From assembly GCF_001975785.1 (NCBI RefSeq), contig NZ_MSFI01000014.1, positions 20,726 to 84,725 of the forward strand: a stretch of DNA of 64,000 nt, in the 5' to 3' direction. This DNA is from Domibacillus epiphyticus. GTDB taxonomy: Bacteria; Bacillota; Bacilli; Bacillales; Domibacillaceae. Shown in pieces: positions 32,694 to 41,895 of the stretch. Both the position numbers and the translations under genes were made by a program. The notes under the pieces were generated by a model. That model was not told the DNA's origin and ran no database searches. It was given only the letters and a program-made list of their open reading frames with translations. Positions within the stretch are counted from its first letter, which is position 1; each line of letters begins with the position of its first letter.

Positions 32694-35417
32694 ATGGCGA
32701 AAAATGATGTGTTTAATGCCCGCGCAAGCTTTGATTTGAATGGTAAGCGCTATAATTATTATCGTCTGGCAGCATTAGAAGAAGCGGGAACGGCAAAAGT
32801 TTCACGCCTGCCATATTCAATTAAAGTGTTACTTGAATCAGTACTTCGACAATATGATGGCTATGTTATCAAAAAAGATCACGTTGAAAACTTGGCAAAA
32901 TGGGGAGTGGATGCTGATAAAGAAGCAGAAGTTCCATTCAAGCCATCACGTGTTATTTTGCAGGATTTCACAGGTGTTCCGGTTGTCGTTGACCTTGCTT
33001 CACTTCGAAAAGCAATGGCCGACATCGGCGGTGATCCACAAGTAATCAATCCGGAAATTCCGGTTGACCTTGTTATTGACCACTCTGTTCAGGTAGATGC
33101 TTACGGCACGCAGGAAGCGCTTGACCGTAATATGGAACTTGAATTTGACCGCAATGCAGAGCGCTATGAGTTTTTAAGCTGGGCGCAAAAAGCATTTGAT
33201 AACTATCGCGCGGTTCCACCGGCTACGGGAATTGTTCACCAGGTTAACCTTGAGTACCTCGCAAATGTTGTTCATGCTGTTGAAACAACAGAAGGCGAGT
33301 TTGAAACTTACCCTGATACACTCGTCGGTACGGACTCTCATACAACAATGATTAACGGCATCGGTGTCCTCGGATGGGGAGTCGGCGGTATTGAGGCAGA
33401 AGCAGGAATGCTTGGACAGCCTTCTTATTTCCCGATTCCTGAAGTAGTAGGTGTTAAATTAACAGGCGAACTTCCTGATGGTGCAACGGCAACTGACCTA
33501 GCGTTGAAAGTAACACAAGTTCTCCGCCTGCAGGGCGTTGTCGGAAAATTCGTCGAATTCTTCGGGCCTGGTGTTTCGTCACTTCCGCTTGCGGACCGTG
33601 CAACGATTGCAAATATGGCACCAGAATACGGTGCGACATGCGGTTTCTTCCCGGTTGATGCGGAAGCCCTTGACTATATGCGTTTAACTGGCCGTGATGA
33701 AGAGCATATCCAAGTGGTTGAACAATATTTAAAAGAAAACGACATGTTCTTTACACCAGCAAACGAAGATCCAATATACACAACTGTAGTAGAACTAAAC
33801 CTTGCTGAAATTGAGCCAAACTTGTCTGGTCCTAAACGTCCGCAAGATTTAATTCCACTTTCTCAAATGAAAAAATCATTCCAGGATGCGATCAGCGCGC
33901 CTCAGGGCAACCATGGATTTGGTTTAACAGCAGACGAACTTGACCGTTCTGCAACTGTTACTTTTAATGACGGTACAACTGCTGAAATGAAGACAGGTGC
34001 AATTGGAATTGCAGCCATTACGTCTTGTACTAATACTTCAAACCCTTACGTTCTTTTAGCTGCAGGCCTTGTGGCGAAAAAAGCCGTTGAACTTGGTCTT
34101 GAAGTGCCGAAATATGTGAAAACATCACTCGCGCCTGGTTCGAAAGTAGTTACAGGCTACCTTCGCGACTCTGGTTTACTTCCGTACATGGAAAAAATTG
34201 GATTCAATGTCGTCGGCTACGGCTGTACAACTTGTATTGGTAACTCCGGTCCAATGAAAGAAGAGATCGAAAAAGCAATTATTGACTCCGATCTTCTCGT
34301 TACATCTGTTTTGTCAGGGAACCGTAACTTTGAAGGCCGTATCCATCCGCTTGTAAAAGGTAACTACCTTGCGTCACCACCGCTGGTTGTTGCGTATGCA
34401 CTTGCAGGTAACGTAAACGTAGATCTTCAAAATGAGCCGATCGGCAAAGGAAAAGACGGTCAGGATGTTTTCTTTAAAGACATCTGGCCTGGAACAGAGG
34501 AAGTAAAAGAAGCAGTAAAACGCACTGTTACACCAGAATTGTTCCGTAAAGAATATGAGCAAGTATTTAACAGCAACGCAAAATGGAATCAAATTCAAAC
34601 TAGTAACGAAGCTCTTTACAGCTGGGATGATGATTCAACATACATTGCGAATCCAACGTTCTTCCAGAATCTATCGCCAAATCCTGAACCAATTCAAGCA
34701 CTTACTGGCTTGCGTGTAATGGGCAAATTCGGTGATTCTGTTACTACCGATCATATTTCACCAGCAGGTGCAATTGGCAAAGATACTCCGGCTGGCTTAT
34801 ACCTTCGTTCGAAAGGTGTTGAGCCTCGTGATTTCAACTCCTATGGTTCACGCCGCGGTAACCATGAAGTCATGATGCGCGGAACATTTGCGAATATTCG
34901 TATTCGAAATCAAATTGCCCCGGGTACAGAAGGCGGCTACACAACTTTCTGGCCAACAGGTGAAGTAATGCCAATTTATGATGCTTGCATGAAGTATCAA
35001 GAGCAAGGTACAGGCCTTGTTGTTCTTGCTGGCAAAGATTATGGTATGGGTTCATCACGTGACTGGGCAGCGAAAGGAACAAATCTGCTTGGAGTGAAAA
35101 CGGTTATCGCAGAAAGTTATGAGCGTATTCACCGTTCTAACCTTGTTATGATGGGGGTTCTGCCACTCCAGTTTAAACTTGGTGAAAACGCAGCAACACT
35201 GGGTTTGACGGGTGAAGAAACGATTGAAGTGGCCATTTCAAATGACGTGAAACCACGTGAAGTCGTAACCGTTACAGCGACAGATAAAAATGGCAAGAAA
35301 ACAGAGTTCCAGGCTCTTGTGCGCTTTGACTCTGAAGTTGACGTTGATTACTATCGTCATGGCGGTATTTTGCAAATGGTCCTTCGTGGAAAATTACAAG
35401 GTGTCAATGCGAAATAA
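32694..35417 (+). CDS. acnA: Aconitate hydratase (907 aa)
   Basis: An ATG follows GAGGGGGAACC. This TCA-cycle enzyme converts citrate to isocitrate through a 4Fe-4S cluster. Cluster ligands are Cys445 ([11 protein letters not shown]) and Cys511/Cys514 ([11 protein letters not shown]). The swivel domain has [10 protein letters not shown] and the [15 protein letters not shown] loop. B. subtilis aconitase (CitB) also binds iron-responsive RNA. A small FbpB gene lies just downstream. Length and motifs are complete. Confidence 0.97.
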   Translation: MAKNDVFNARASFDLNGKRYNYYRLAALEEAGTAKVSRLPYSIKVLLESVLRQYDGYVIKKDHVENLAKWGVDADKEAEVPFKPSRVILQDFTGVPVVVDLASLRKAMADIGGDPQVINPEIPVDLVIDHSVQVDAYGTQEALDRNMELEFDRNAERYEFLSWAQKAFDNYRAVPPATGIVHQVNLEYLANVVHAVETTEGEFETYPDTLVGTDSHTTMINGIGVLGWGVGGIEAEAGMLGQPSYFPIPEVVGVKLTGELPDGATATDLALKVTQVLRLQGVVGKFVEFFGPGVSSLPLADRATIANMAPEYGATCGFFPVDAEALDYMRLTGRDEEHIQVVEQYLKENDMFFTPANEDPIYTTVVELNLAEIEPNLSGPKRPQDLIPLSQMKKSFQDAISAPQGNHGFGLTADELDRSATVTFNDGTTAEMKTGAIGIAAITSCTNTSNPYVLLAAGLVAKKAVELGLEVPKYVKTSLAPGSKVVTGYLRDSGLLPYMEKIGFNVVGYGCTTCIGNSGPMKEEIEKAIIDSDLLVTSVLSGNRNFEGRIHPLVKGNYLASPPLVVAYALAGNVNVDLQNEPIGKGKDGQDVFFKDIWPGTEEVKEAVKRTVTPELFRKEYEQVFNSNAKWNQIQTSNEALYSWDDDSTYIANPTFFQNLSPNPEPIQALTGLRVMGKFGDSVTTDHISPAGAIGKDTPAGLYLRSKGVEPRDFNSYGSRRGNHEVMMRGTFANIRIRNQIAPGTEGGYTTFWPTGEVMPIYDACMKYQEQGTGLVVLAGKDYGMGSSRDWAAKGTNLLGVKTVIAESYERIHRSNLVMMGVLPLQFKLGENAATLGLTGEETIEVAISNDVKPREVVTVTATDKNGKKTEFQALVRFDSEVDVDYYRHGGILQMVLRGKLQGVNAK

Positions 35418-35428
35418 TGAAGAAGGTT

Positions 35429-35467
35429 GGAAAGCCGGCTCCAATTAATGGAGCCGGCTTTCTTTAT
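35429..35467 (+). terminator. Terminator after acnA
   Basis: AAAGCCGGCTCCA and TGGAGCCGGCTTT form a 13-bp stem with a short loop and a T-rich tail. Confidence 0.85.
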
Positions 35468-35512
35468 GAATAATTATTTGAATATTTTGTATTAAAACAT
35501 TATTTATGGGAA

Positions 35513-35528
35513 TGATAACATTTAATCA
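35513..35528 (+). promoter_or_regulatory. Fur-box-like sequence before fbpB
   Basis: TGATAACATTTAATCA resembles the TGATAAT-N-ATTATCA core, with imperfect spacing. It is consistent with known Fur control of fbp genes but is weak. Confidence 0.3.
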
Positions 35529-35541
35529 GAAAGGAGTGAAA

Positions 35542-35685
35542 ATGATGCGTAAAATTCAGAAAAAAACATTAACAGAGCTTATAAAACAAAATAAAGAGGA
35601 ACTCCTTGCTGATGCAGCTGCGATGGAAATACTCGAAGAAAGGCTTGAATCGAAATTTATAGCCTATGCTGACGAAGGAAAATAA
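35542..35685 (+). CDS. fbpB: FbpB-family small basic protein (47 aa)
   Basis: Paired ATGs follow AAGGAG; the first is used, the second (35,545) is equally possible. The form MRKIQKKTLTELIKQNKEEL, then LADAAAMEILEERLESK, matches the Fur-regulated basic protein family. In B. subtilis FbpB helps the FsrA small RNA shut down iron-rich enzymes, including aconitase, when iron is low. Its place next to acnA supports the call. Confidence 0.75.
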   Translation: MMRKIQKKTLTELIKQNKEELLADAAAMEILEERLESKFIAYADEGK

Positions 35686-35784
35686 GCCGGTATTCGTACC
35701 GGAATTTATACATAATCCAGCTAGTTTATAGCATAATCGAAGTTGCTATTGTATGTTGAATATAGTTTAATTGAACATAGAACT

Positions 35785-35930
35785 GAATAAATATTATAAG
35801 TGCTCGATACATATGTGGAGAGATAATAGGGAATCCGGTGAAAATCCGGAGCAGCCCCCGCTACTGTAAAAGCAGTTTGTTATGACAAATATGCTTAAGT
35901 CAGGATACCTGCTTATAATATCCGTTTCTG
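35785..35930 (+). ncRNA. Cobalamin (B12) riboswitch
   Basis: The conserved core is visible: GGGAATCCGGTG, AAAATCCGGAGC, CAGCCCCCGCTACTGTA, and the B12 box AAGTCAGGATACCTGC at about 35,896-35,911. It precedes cobT-bluB. The terminator at 35,992-36,022 lies between aptamer and gene, fitting transcriptional control. Confidence 0.93.
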
Positions 35931-35991
35931 TATTCTTCGGTGGGAGGAAAAGGATTTTAAAAACACATTTAAGTTCTTTAAATTTGTCTTG

Positions 35992-36022
35992 AAACCTTAA
36001 CTTCTTTCGTTAAGGTTTTTTT
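35992..36022 (+). terminator. Riboswitch-controlled terminator
   Basis: AACCTTAAC and GTTAAGGTT form a stem followed by seven T, between the riboswitch and cobT. It is the likely off-state when adenosylcobalamin is bound. Confidence 0.85.
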
Positions 36023-36058
36023 ATTTAGGACTTAAAATTAGAAAGGATGCTGCTTAAA

Positions 36059-37108
36059 ATGATGAATAGACTTCAAGGCATACATATACCGAATTTAGAT
36101 GAAAAAATGGGCATGAATGCAGAGAAATATGTAAATTCACTGACGAAACCTCCGGGTAGCCTTGGTAGATTAGAAGAAGTAGTGATAGAACTAGCGAAAA
36201 TGACGGGAGAGGCATTTCCAGAAATCTCGCCGCCCGGGGTTATTGTATTTGCAGCTGATCACGGGATCACTTCTGAAGGGGTTTCTGCTTTCCCGCAGGA
36301 AGTAACATGTCAAATGGTTCGGAATTTTTTAAACGGGGGAGCTGCTATTAATGTATTCAGCAGATCTATTAATGCCCGCTTAAGCATTGTGGATATCGGT
36401 GTGTCTTCTGATATCGAGGATGAAAATCTTGTAAAGAAAAAAGTTCGATATGGAACAGCAAATTTTTTAAACGAAGATGCTATGTCCCCCGATGAAGCAG
36501 TAAAAGCAATTGAAATAGGCTTCGAACTGGGACAAAAAATGATAAATGATGGTGCGAAATGTCTAATTCTAGGTGAAATGGGAATTGGGAATACAACAAC
36601 GAGCAGCGCTGTTGCCGCAGCGATTAGCGGAAAAAATATCGATAGTCTTGTTGGAATCGGTACTGGAATTGAGAAAAATAAAATACCATATAAACAACAA
36701 GTTATTATGAACGCACTTAAAAGAAGAAAACCAGCCGCAGATGATCCAATTGATGTTTTATCGAAAGTCGGAGGACTTGAAATTGCTGGAATGGCTGGTG
36801 CAATGCTTGCTGCAGCAAGTAACAGAACACCGATACTCATTGATGGGTTCATTTGTGCCACTGCCGCTTTAGTAGCGAAATTAATTTCTAATCAGGTGAC
36901 TGACTACATGATTTTAGGACACCGTTCCGTTGAGCCAGGACATACACACGTAATGGAGCTGCTGGGTAAAAAACCGCTTCTCGATTTGGAAATGAGGCTT
37001 GGAGAAGGGACAGGCGCTGCGGTTGCTTTTCCAATTCTTCAATCAGCCGTCTTGATGCTAAAAGAAATGGCCACGTTTGAAACAGCCCAAATTTCAAACA
37101 AAGAGTAA
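36059..37108 (+). CDS. cobT: Nicotinate-nucleotide:dimethylbenzimidazole phosphoribosyltransferase CobT (349 aa)
   Basis: The ATG at 36,059 suits the GAAAGGA site. CobT activates the lower ligand of B12 by moving ribose phosphate from nicotinate mononucleotide to dimethylbenzimidazole. Family segments: LTKPPGSLGRLEEVVIELA at the N-terminus, VFAADHGIT, GEMGIGNTTTSSAVAA, and the C-terminal LGEGTGAAVAFPIL with the catalytic Glu. The riboswitch upstream and bluB downstream support the role. Confidence 0.95.
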   Translation: MMNRLQGIHIPNLDEKMGMNAEKYVNSLTKPPGSLGRLEEVVIELAKMTGEAFPEISPPGVIVFAADHGITSEGVSAFPQEVTCQMVRNFLNGGAAINVFSRSINARLSIVDIGVSSDIEDENLVKKKVRYGTANFLNEDAMSPDEAVKAIEIGFELGQKMINDGAKCLILGEMGIGNTTTSSAVAAAISGKNIDSLVGIGTGIEKNKIPYKQQVIMNALKRRKPAADDPIDVLSKVGGLEIAGMAGAMLAAASNRTPILIDGFICATAALVAKLISNQVTDYMILGHRSVEPGHTHVMELLGKKPLLDLEMRLGEGTGAAVAFPILQSAVLMLKEMATFETAQISNKE

Positions 37109-37121
37109 AGGTGGTGTCTGT

Positions 37122-37763
37122 ATGTTCACGAATGAAGAAAAAGAAGCGATCTATAAAGTGATATTCACTAGAAGAGACGTACGTAGTTTTTTGCCTGATC
37201 CAGTTCCGGAAGAAGCGGTTAAACGAATAATAAAAGCGGCACATCATGCTCCATCGGTCGGGTTTATGCAGCCATGGAATTTTATCTTGATTGAGTCGGA
37301 GGAGATAAAAGACCGCTTAGCTTGGGCGGCGGAGAAAGAGAGAAGAGCACTTGCCATTCATTACGAAGATGATGGCCGATCAACAAAATTTCTCGATTTA
37401 AAAATTGAAGGCCTTAAAGAAGCCCCTTTAACGATTTGTGTAACATGCGATCCATCCAGGGGAGGATCCCACGTACTCGGACGAAATTCAATTCCGGAAA
37501 CGGATATGATGTCGACGGCTTGTGCGATTCAAAATATGTGGCTTGCGTCATGCGCTGAAGGTTTGGCAATGGGATGGGTGAGTTTTTATAAAAAATCTGA
37601 TGTGCGTGATATTTTGGAAATACCGCCCCATATTGATCCTGTTGCTTTATTGTCGATTGGGTATACGGATGTTTATCCGAAAAATCCTATATTGGAAACG
37701 GCAAAATGGAGAAAAAGGGAGGAGTTAGATCGTTTGTTATTTCATAATAAGTGGTCACTGTAA
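37122..37763 (+). CDS. bluB: 5,6-dimethylbenzimidazole synthase BluB (213 aa)
   Basis: The ATG at 37,122 follows AAAGGTGGTG. BluB breaks down reduced FMN with oxygen to form dimethylbenzimidazole. It is a nitroreductase fold; visible are FTRRDVRSFLPDPVPEEAV, HHAPSVGFMQPWNFILI, the Asp/Ser-containing middle segment and CAEGLAMGWVSFYK. It lies 13 nt after cobT, so the operon makes and activates the B12 lower ligand. No other corrin genes are nearby. Confidence 0.93.
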   Translation: MFTNEEKEAIYKVIFTRRDVRSFLPDPVPEEAVKRIIKAAHHAPSVGFMQPWNFILIESEEIKDRLAWAAEKERRALAIHYEDDGRSTKFLDLKIEGLKEAPLTICVTCDPSRGGSHVLGRNSIPETDMMSTACAIQNMWLASCAEGLAMGWVSFYKKSDVRDILEIPPHIDPVALLSIGYTDVYPKNPILETAKWRKREELDRLLFHNKWSL

Positions 37764-37772
37764 AAAGAGTAA

Positions 37773-37812
37773 AAGGAATCCCATTCCCGGACTTTCGGAG
37801 GGATTCCTTTTC
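37773..37812. terminator. Terminator between bluB and the GGT gene
   Basis: AAAGGAATCCC and GGGATTCCTTT arms enclose a GC-rich loop; usable in both directions. Confidence 0.75.
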
Positions 37813-37817
37813 GTTTA

Positions 37818-39494
37818 TTACTCAGGAACAACCGGGATACCGGGTCGAGAGGAGTCACAGGCGCCGTATAGTTCACCGGACTTTGAATTGATTAAAATGG
37901 CCTGCACGTTGCCGATTGAGAGCGCAATGTTTTCGAATTGAAAATTCATTTGCTCCAGCTTTTGCTTTGCATCTTCCGGGAATCCTTCTTCCTGCCAGAT
38001 AAGAGGTCCCGTCCCGTTATAAATACGGGGTTCTTCAATCGCGTCTTTGACGTCCATCCCATAATCCAGCACATGAATCATCGTTTGTAAAACAGACGCC
38101 GGAATAGTCGGACCACCGGGGGAACCGAGGGTCATAAAGGGATCTCCATCTTTAAAAACAATTGTTGGTGTTTTCATGCTTACAGGATATTTACCTGGTT
38201 CAACGGAATTAATGCCAGCAGGATCCGGGTCGAAGTCTGTCATATCATTATTTAATAAAAATCCATATCCGGGGACCATAATCCCGGAACCAAAAAAGTG
38301 TTCAAGCGAAGAAGTGCAAGCGGCAATATTGCCATCGCCGTCGACAGCAATAAAATGGGTGGTTTCCAATCCGGATTCGTTTGGGCTCGGTTTTTGATGA
38401 TGACGCTCTTTGCTTTTATTATATTCCCAGGGATTTCCTTCTGTTATCGATTCATTGCGGTAATCAAAATTTAATAATTTGACTCTCTCTTTTATATACT
38501 CAATATGAAGGAGTCCGTCTATAGGAATGTCATAACATTCAGGATCCCCCATAAATGCTAATTTATCAGCTGTCATGATTCGCATGACTTCTGCAAGGAC
38601 ATAATACTTTTCCCAGGAGTTGACTTCATATTGGGAAATATCGAGCATTTCGATCATCTTTAACATGTATAATAAAGCGAAACCGCCGCCGTTTGGCGGG
38701 GAGGGTACGGCAATTGTGTAATCACGGTATGAACCGGTAATTGCTTCTGAAACAGAAGCTTCATATTCTGCTAAATCGCTTTTTTCAATAAAGCCGTCAA
38801 ACGACTTTACTGTTTTGATAATCGCGTTTGCAATTTCACCTTTATAAAAAGCATCAGCGCCATTTTCCTGCAAAATCTTCAAGGTCTTTGTCAGCTCATC
38901 GTTCACAACAATTTCGCCTTCAGTGAGCGGCACGTCATTAGGGAAATAAAATTTTCGTGCTTCTTCACCAAGACGATGGCTAAATCGTTCCAGTCCTGTA
39001 TTCCATGTTAAATTAACACGGACACCTTCTTCGGATAAACGAACAGCTGGATCCATCACTTCAGACCATTTCATTGTGCCAAATTGGTCAAGAGCTTTTT
39101 CAAATCCTTTCAAAATACCTGGTACAGCTACAGCGGTACCAGGTGTAGAACGTTCGATAAATGGAATAATATCCTCTCGTTCATCAACAAAAATATTTTT
39201 ATGCGCTTTTTTCGGTGCGATGGAATGACCGTTTACGACAAACGTTTTTTTCTTTTTTGCGTCATAGTATACAATAAATCCACTTGCTGCAAGCCCTGTG
39301 TTAAACGGTTCGGATACAGATAGGGCAAATTGCATAGCGGCAAGTGCGTCCATAGCATTTCCGCCATTTGATAAAATAGTTGCGCCAATGATAGATGATT
39401 CTTCAGTAGCACTAGCGGTCATGCCTTTTTTTCCATATGCCCGCTGTTTGGAAGAATCCACTTTCTGATTGGCCCATATATACTCTGTTTTCAT
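37818..39494 (-). CDS. Gamma-glutamyltransferase-type hydrolase without signal peptide (558 aa)
   Basis: This is an Ntn-hydrolase that self-cleaves at a Thr. The nucleophile is Thr378 in ETTHFIAVDGDGN. Other family segments are GGNAMDALAAMQFALSVSEP, STPGTAVAVPGILKGFEKAL, SPPNGGGFALLYMLKMIEM, and GSPGGPTIPASVLQT near the end. There is no signal peptide, so it acts in the cytosol like B. subtilis YwrD. It overlaps the M20 peptidase gene by one base, suggesting both act on glutamyl compounds. Confidence 0.88.
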   Translation of the reverse strand: MKTEYIWANQKVDSSKQRAYGKKGMTASATEESSIIGATILSNGGNAMDALAAMQFALSVSEPFNTGLAASGFIVYYDAKKKKTFVVNGHSIAPKKAHKNIFVDEREDIIPFIERSTPGTAVAVPGILKGFEKALDQFGTMKWSEVMDPAVRLSEEGVRVNLTWNTGLERFSHRLGEEARKFYFPNDVPLTEGEIVVNDELTKTLKILQENGADAFYKGEIANAIIKTVKSFDGFIEKSDLAEYEASVSEAITGSYRDYTIAVPSPPNGGGFALLYMLKMIEMLDISQYEVNSWEKYYVLAEVMRIMTADKLAFMGDPECYDIPIDGLLHIEYIKERVKLLNFDYRNESITEGNPWEYNKSKERHHQKPSPNESGLETTHFIAVDGDGNIAACTSSLEHFFGSGIMVPGYGFLLNNDMTDFDPDPAGINSVEPGKYPVSMKTPTIVFKDGDPFMTLGSPGGPTIPASVLQTMIHVLDYGMDVKDAIEEPRIYNGTGPLIWQEEGFPEDAKQKLEQMNFQFENIALSIGNVQAILINSKSGELYGACDSSRPGIPVVPE

Positions 39495-40651
39495 TATTGC
39501 TGCTCCTCCATCTCTTTTTTCGTTAAACTTTCGATCGTTTTGGCTAGGAGAGCGGTTCGTTCAATAAGAGATTGAATGTTTGTATATTCATCAGTCTCAC
39601 TATGAGAAAACTCACCGACAGGTCCCATTCCATCAATTGTAGGCACTCCTTCACTGGCAGTAAAAGAAGCATCTGATGCGCCGCCTGTTGCTTCACCATG
39701 CAGATGAAGACCGAGCTCTTTTCCTGTTTGTTTAACTCGTTCAAAAAGCTCTTGTGATTCTTTCGTCATTTCCATTGGAGGTCTTGAAATCTGTCCTTCT
39801 ATTTTTGTTTCTGTACCTTTTATTGTCTCTTCTTCAGCTATAGAATAAATTTCTTTCACCACATCCTCTGCTTGCTCTTTATTTGCAACACGGACATCAA
39901 TTACCGCTTCTGCGTCTGGCGATACCGTATTCGCTGAAGTACCGCCTTTAATTAAACCGACGTTTACTGTCAATCCTTTTTCTATTTTATTTAACTGATG
40001 CAGCTTAATAATTTTATAGGCAATTTCTTCGATGGCACTCCGTCCGATTTCAGGTTCTACACCTGCATGTGCGCTTTTGCCCGTAACGCTCATTTTAAAG
40101 CTGCCGACACCTTTGCGTGATGTAACAACGCCTTCATTTGGACGCCCGCACTCGACGACTAAACAATATTCCTTCCCTTCAGCGGCTTCTTTTATGAGCG
40201 TTTTTGAAGAGGGGGATCCAATTTCTTCATCGCTGTTAAAAAGGATGTGTACGTTATGAAAAGAGGCTAGTCCGTAATGCTTTAAAGCTTTCATTGCATA
40301 AAGTACTTGCACATGACTGGCTTTTTCATCATTAACACCAGGACCGTATGCTTTGTCCCCGATAATTTGAAATGGTCTTTTAGATGATTCCCCTTTAGGG
40401 AACACGGTATCCATATGGGCAATAATTAAAATTTTTGGCTTTATTGAGTTTGAAGAAGTAATGCTTAAGTGATTGCCAAACTTTTTTTCTCTGTGAACAA
40501 TTACCTTTAAGCCAATTTCCTCAAATTCTTTTTGTAAAATCGAGCTAATTTTATTCACGCCTGCTTGATCATAGGAATTACTGTCTATGTTGACGAGTTT
40601 TTCAAAAAGCGCCATCATATTATCTTTTTCTTTTTTTAAATACGTAATCAC
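39494..40651 (-). CDS. M20-family metallopeptidase, glutamate carboxypeptidase-like (385 aa)
   Basis: The GTG start lies after AAGGAGGAA on the minus strand. Metal and catalytic residues: AHMDTVFPKGES (first His and Asp), GPGVNDEKASHV (bridging Asp), NSDEEIGSPSS (catalytic Glu pair), GKSAHAGVEPEIGRSA (dimerisation domain His) and the final GEFSHSETDEY His. It resembles CPG2-type carboxypeptidases that release C-terminal glutamate. It is first in the operon with the gamma-glutamyl hydrolase. Confidence 0.88.
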   Translation of the reverse strand: MITYLKKEKDNMMALFEKLVNIDSNSYDQAGVNKISSILQKEFEEIGLKVIVHREKKFGNHLSITSSNSIKPKILIIAHMDTVFPKGESSKRPFQIIGDKAYGPGVNDEKASHVQVLYAMKALKHYGLASFHNVHILFNSDEEIGSPSSKTLIKEAAEGKEYCLVVECGRPNEGVVTSRKGVGSFKMSVTGKSAHAGVEPEIGRSAIEEIAYKIIKLHQLNKIEKGLTVNVGLIKGGTSANTVSPDAEAVIDVRVANKEQAEDVVKEIYSIAEEETIKGTETKIEGQISRPPMEMTKESQELFERVKQTGKELGLHLHGEATGGASDASFTASEGVPTIDGMGPVGEFSHSETDEYTNIQSLIERTALLAKTIESLTKKEMEEQQ

Positions 40652-40768
40652 GTTAATTCCTCCTTGTTGCTATTGACTACATGTACCCGAAAAGACAAAA
40701 ATGATAAACGTTTGGAGAAAATATGGTAAAATGGATGTAGAAGAGGAATGTAAAAGGAGTTTTGATCA

Positions 40769-41191
40769 TTGTATATTTCAGAAGCAGAAGTAGAAGTCCG
40801 ATATGCAGAAACAGATGCAATGCAAGTTGTATACCACGGTCAATATGTTGTCTGGTTTGAGATTGGCCGAACGAAACTAATTAAAGATCTTGGTTTTGAT
40901 TACGCTGAAATGGAGAAAGCGGGGTTTGTCTCGCCTGTCGTTGATATTCATGTTTCCTACAAGAGGCCATTCCGTTACGGTGAAACAGCGATTGTCCGCA
41001 CATGGATTGAGACGCATAATGGCATCCGGACAACATATGGATATGAAATTGTGAATCAAGAAGGAAATGTATGTGTGACTGGCGAAAGTGTTCATACGGT
41101 TGTAAAAAAAGAAACGTTCCGGCCGGTGAAATTTAAAAAAGAGTTTCCAGAGTGGCATGGCGTATATGAGAAGGAAAAGAAGCCGGTTTAA
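40769..41191 (+). CDS. yneP: YneP-type acyl-CoA thioesterase (140 aa)
   Basis: It starts with TTG (MYISEAEVEVRYAETDAM) after AAAAGGAG at 9 nt. The hotdog fold of the YbgC/4-hydroxybenzoyl-CoA thioesterase group is clear: RYAETDAMQVVYHGQYVVWF with the catalytic Asp and a His, then VSPVVDIHVSYKRPFRYGE. Its stop overlaps the yneQ start (TAATG). Gene order matches B. subtilis yneP-yneQ. Confidence 0.88.
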   Translation: MYISEAEVEVRYAETDAMQVVYHGQYVVWFEIGRTKLIKDLGFDYAEMEKAGFVSPVVDIHVSYKRPFRYGETAIVRTWIETHNGIRTTYGYEIVNQEGNVCVTGESVHTVVKKETFRPVKFKKEFPEWHGVYEKEKKPV

Positions 41192-41496
41192 TGGCATTTG
41201 GTCTTAAACGGATAGATGTAGATAGGTGGAAGCGGGAACTGGAAACAGGCGAAATAGCATTCTTAACGCATTACTGGTATGACGAACGGTTCCCGCAATA
41301 CCGTACTGTTACGAAAGCTGGGTGTATACAAATAGAAAAGCTTATCAAATGGGGGCATCTATACGGATTGAATCCGGAATGGATAGACTTGCGTAATCCA
41401 TCCCGTCCGCATTTTGACTTACTTGGCGACAAACAGCTGATTATATTAAAAGCGGAAGGGCTAAACAGCCATATCCAAAAATTTCAACTCGAATAA
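41191..41496 (+). CDS. yneQ: YneQ-like protein of unknown function (101 aa)
   Basis: The ATG overlaps the stop of yneP. The protein is small, soluble and aromatic-rich (FLTHYWYDERFPQYRTVTKA, LIKWGHLYGLNPEWIDLRNP). It corresponds by position and size to B. subtilis YneQ, whose role is not known. Convergent with yneR, with almost no gap (1 nt). Confidence 0.75.
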   Translation: MAFGLKRIDVDRWKRELETGEIAFLTHYWYDERFPQYRTVTKAGCIQIEKLIKWGHLYGLNPEWIDLRNPSRPHFDLLGDKQLIILKAEGLNSHIQKFQLE

Positions 41497-41497
41497 A

Positions 41498-41791
41498 TTA
41501 ATCCCGAGTATATTCGTAAGCAGGTTCATTTAGCTGATCATTAAAACCGACGACAAGATGATGTCCGTCAAAATACCATACATCTTTTTCTTCAACGAAA
41601 TACGTGACGCCATCGTGCCTCACTGTCACAGCGGCTTCGATCGGTTCTTCTTTGGAAACACCGAGTGAAAAGCCTTCATGAAGAGGGCTGGAGCCGCCAT
41701 ACCTTACATAAAAACGGATAAAGTTACCATCGACGGCATCCATTTCTTCTTCGAACCACTTTTTTGCTTGTTTGCTCAATTCAATTTTCAT
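41498..41791 (-). CDS. yneR: YneR-like HesB/IscA-fold protein lacking cysteines (97 aa)
   Basis: The HesB/YadR fold is suggested by ELSKQAKKWFEEEMD, FIRFYVRYGGSSPLHEGFSL and DGVTYFVEEKDVWYFDGH. The three cysteines that hold iron-sulfur clusters in IscA are absent; no Cys is present at all. It matches YneR of B. subtilis in position, size and orientation. Its role is unknown and cluster transfer is unlikely. Confidence 0.8.
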   Translation of the reverse strand: MKIELSKQAKKWFEEEMDAVDGNFIRFYVRYGGSSPLHEGFSLGVSKEEPIEAAVTVRHDGVTYFVEEKDVWYFDGHHLVVGFNDQLNEPAYEYTRD

Positions 41792-41895
41792 GTTGTATCA
41801 ACTCCGGTTTTTTTACATAGTGTAGCACGGAATACTGATGAGTCAAAATAAAATACAATGCTGCCGGATACGATTTATACGAAGGAGGATTGCTT

